Assembly (NCBI RefSeq): GCF_030684895.1 | Contig: NZ_JAUXXP010000086.1 | Location: 46,294-110,293 of the forward strand | Source of the DNA: Pseudomonas sp. | Lineage (GTDB): Bacteria > Pseudomonadota > Gammaproteobacteria > Pseudomonadales > Pseudomonadaceae | Length of the DNA: 64,000 nucleotides | Reading direction: 5' to 3' | Part shown: piece after piece, positions 63,529-64,000 of the stretch | How the letters are laid out: the number at the start of each line of letters is the position of its first letter | Position numbering within the stretch: the stretch's first letter is position 1 | Translations under genes and position numbers: made by a program | Notes under the pieces: generated by a model | Told to the model about the DNA's origin: nothing | Database searches by the model: none | Seen by the model: only the letters and a program-made list of their open reading frames with translations

Positions 63529-63554
63529 AAAAAAAGACGTCCGTGGACGTCTTT
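63529..63554 (-). terminator. Minus-strand rho-independent terminator
   Basis: AAAGACGTCC-GT-GGACGTCTTT is a perfect 10-bp palindrome; on the minus strand it is followed by a run of seven T. It must serve a transcript ending upstream of the FAN1 gene on the same strand, such as the tRNA-like sequence 12 bases before it. Confidence 0.8.
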
Positions 63555-63565
63555 AGATGTTTATT

Positions 63566-63592
63566 TGGTGGGCCGGGGGGATTTGAACCCGG
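63566..63592 (-). tRNA. tRNA 3'-end-like remnant (possible attachment site)
   Basis: On the minus strand this reads GGGTTCAAATCC, a standard T-loop, then CCCCGGCCCACCA with an encoded CCA. However the stretch from T-loop to CCA is one base short, the T-stem pairs only three of five bases, and no 5' half is found before the IS-like sequence. It looks like the 3' end of a tRNA, degenerate or cut by insertion, or left as an att site. Confidence 0.35.
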
Positions 63593-63836
63593 TTCGACAC
63601 CTATCCATTGCTGGTCTATTCCGGACAAAACCAGCAATTCTGCGCCCTTCTAAGGCGCCATTCTGGCCATTGCCAGTCTTCTCTGGCTAGGGATGGTCTG
63701 AAGTAGCCATGTATTTCTGGCTGACTTCAGCCCCCGCCGATTTTTAAAGCGGCAAATCGATCAAAAATGCTCAGATCATCCGCTTATTTCTGGTTTTTTA
63801 GCCGCCGCGAGCACCTCGCGGTCGCTATTCCCTGCA

Positions 63837-64000
63837 TTACAGACGCACCTCTCCTGTATTCGTCAGCAAATGTCTGCGCGCCATCCACAGGTTCGACAGG
63901 GCAAACAGTGTCACCAGTTGCGCGGTGTTTTTGGCCAGGCCCCGGAAGCGCGTCTTCACATAACCGAACTGACGTTTAATCACCCGGAACGGGTGCTCGA
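63837..64000 (-). mobile_element. IS5-family transposase, C-terminal end
   Basis: The last 53 codons of a transposase enter from the right edge. EHPFRVIKRQFGYVKTRFRG and LAKNTAQLVTLFALSNLWMA are the conserved DDE-domain C terminus of IS5-type enzymes, including the catalytic glutamate region. It ends with TAA at 63837. The rest of the element lies outside the window, so whether it is intact is unknown. Confidence 0.88.

Larger units (their letters stand above)
63443..63836. other. Right-edge intergenic region: terminator, tRNA-like end, IS border
   Basis: No protein gene. It contains a minus-strand terminator (63529-63554), a tRNA-3'-like sequence (63566-63592), and, from about 63593 to 63836, sequence that probably includes the end of the IS. 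A symmetric GCGCC-CTTCTAA-GGCGC at about 63637-63653 resembles an anticodon arm but has no tRNA around it. Confidence 0.4.

Noticed and set aside
63637..63653. GCGCC-CTTCTAA-GGCGC resembling a tRNA-Arg(UCU) anticodon arm
   Set aside because: No D-arm, T-arm or acceptor stem is found around it on that strand; the nearby T-loop belongs to the other strand.

Overview
The window reads as chromosome of a Pseudomonas-type gammaproteobacterium. Evidence: high GC with strong codon bias, long spurious antisense frames, Pseudomonas-style REP sequences, an OprD-family porin, a trifunctional PutA with an N-terminal ribbon-helix-helix, a BauA-type beta-alanine aminotransferase, SelD/SelU, a bacterial FAN1 nuclease and a chemosensory operon with CheD. 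No rRNA, CRISPR array or complete prophage was seen. An IS5-type transposase enters at the right edge.

Layout. 1-6.6 kb: end of a YigZ gene, a RutR-like TetR and a LysR regulator, divergent bauA and mmsA/bauC, then a PuuD-type gamma-Glu-GABA hydrolase; together they suggest beta-alanine/polyamine (possibly pyrimidine) catabolism. 6.7-8.5 kb: an AT-rich, translationally coupled pair, a RecF/AAA15-type ATPase plus a TOPRIM-like protein, which looks like an acquired defence module; about 1.1 kb of repeats follows. 9.6-25.6 kb: a dCache chemoreceptor, several secreted or lipid-anchored proteins, an M35-type metalloprotease, a short FimV-like protein, endonuclease I, a four-gene signalling operon (SUOX-like periplasmic protein, GGDEF, CheY-like, CheC-like), YjdM and a Tsx-like channel.

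25.8-37.5 kb: a locus for use of the reserve polymer cyanophycin. Two secreted cyanophycinases, an OprD-type porin and two binding proteins lie on the plus strand. Divergent from them is an operon with a basic-amino-acid-type ABC transporter, an AstE-like zinc hydrolase (CphZ-like) and an RpiR regulator. The intergenic region carries a near-perfect operator-like palindrome. The proposed flow is: polymer cut outside the cell, beta-Asp-Arg dipeptide taken in through porin and ABC transporter, then split in the cytoplasm.

37.8-48.7 kb: a LuxR-type response regulator followed by a tightly packed chemosensory operon (receptor, CheY, STAS, CheA, receptor, CheW, CheR, CheD, CheB, REC-EAL). 49-53.5 kb: putA, with GTTGCA motifs upstream that match the known PutA operator word. 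53.9-59.5 kb: a PhnCDE-like ABC transporter divergent from selD-selU, probably a selenium-oxyanion uptake unit beside selenium metabolism genes. 59.5-63.4 kb: an XPD/DinG-like helicase with a nuclease-like N terminus overlapping a FAN1-type nuclease. The right edge holds a terminator, a tRNA-3'-end-like remnant and the end of an IS5-family transposase.

All calls come from reading the sequence and remembered family motifs. No database search was run.
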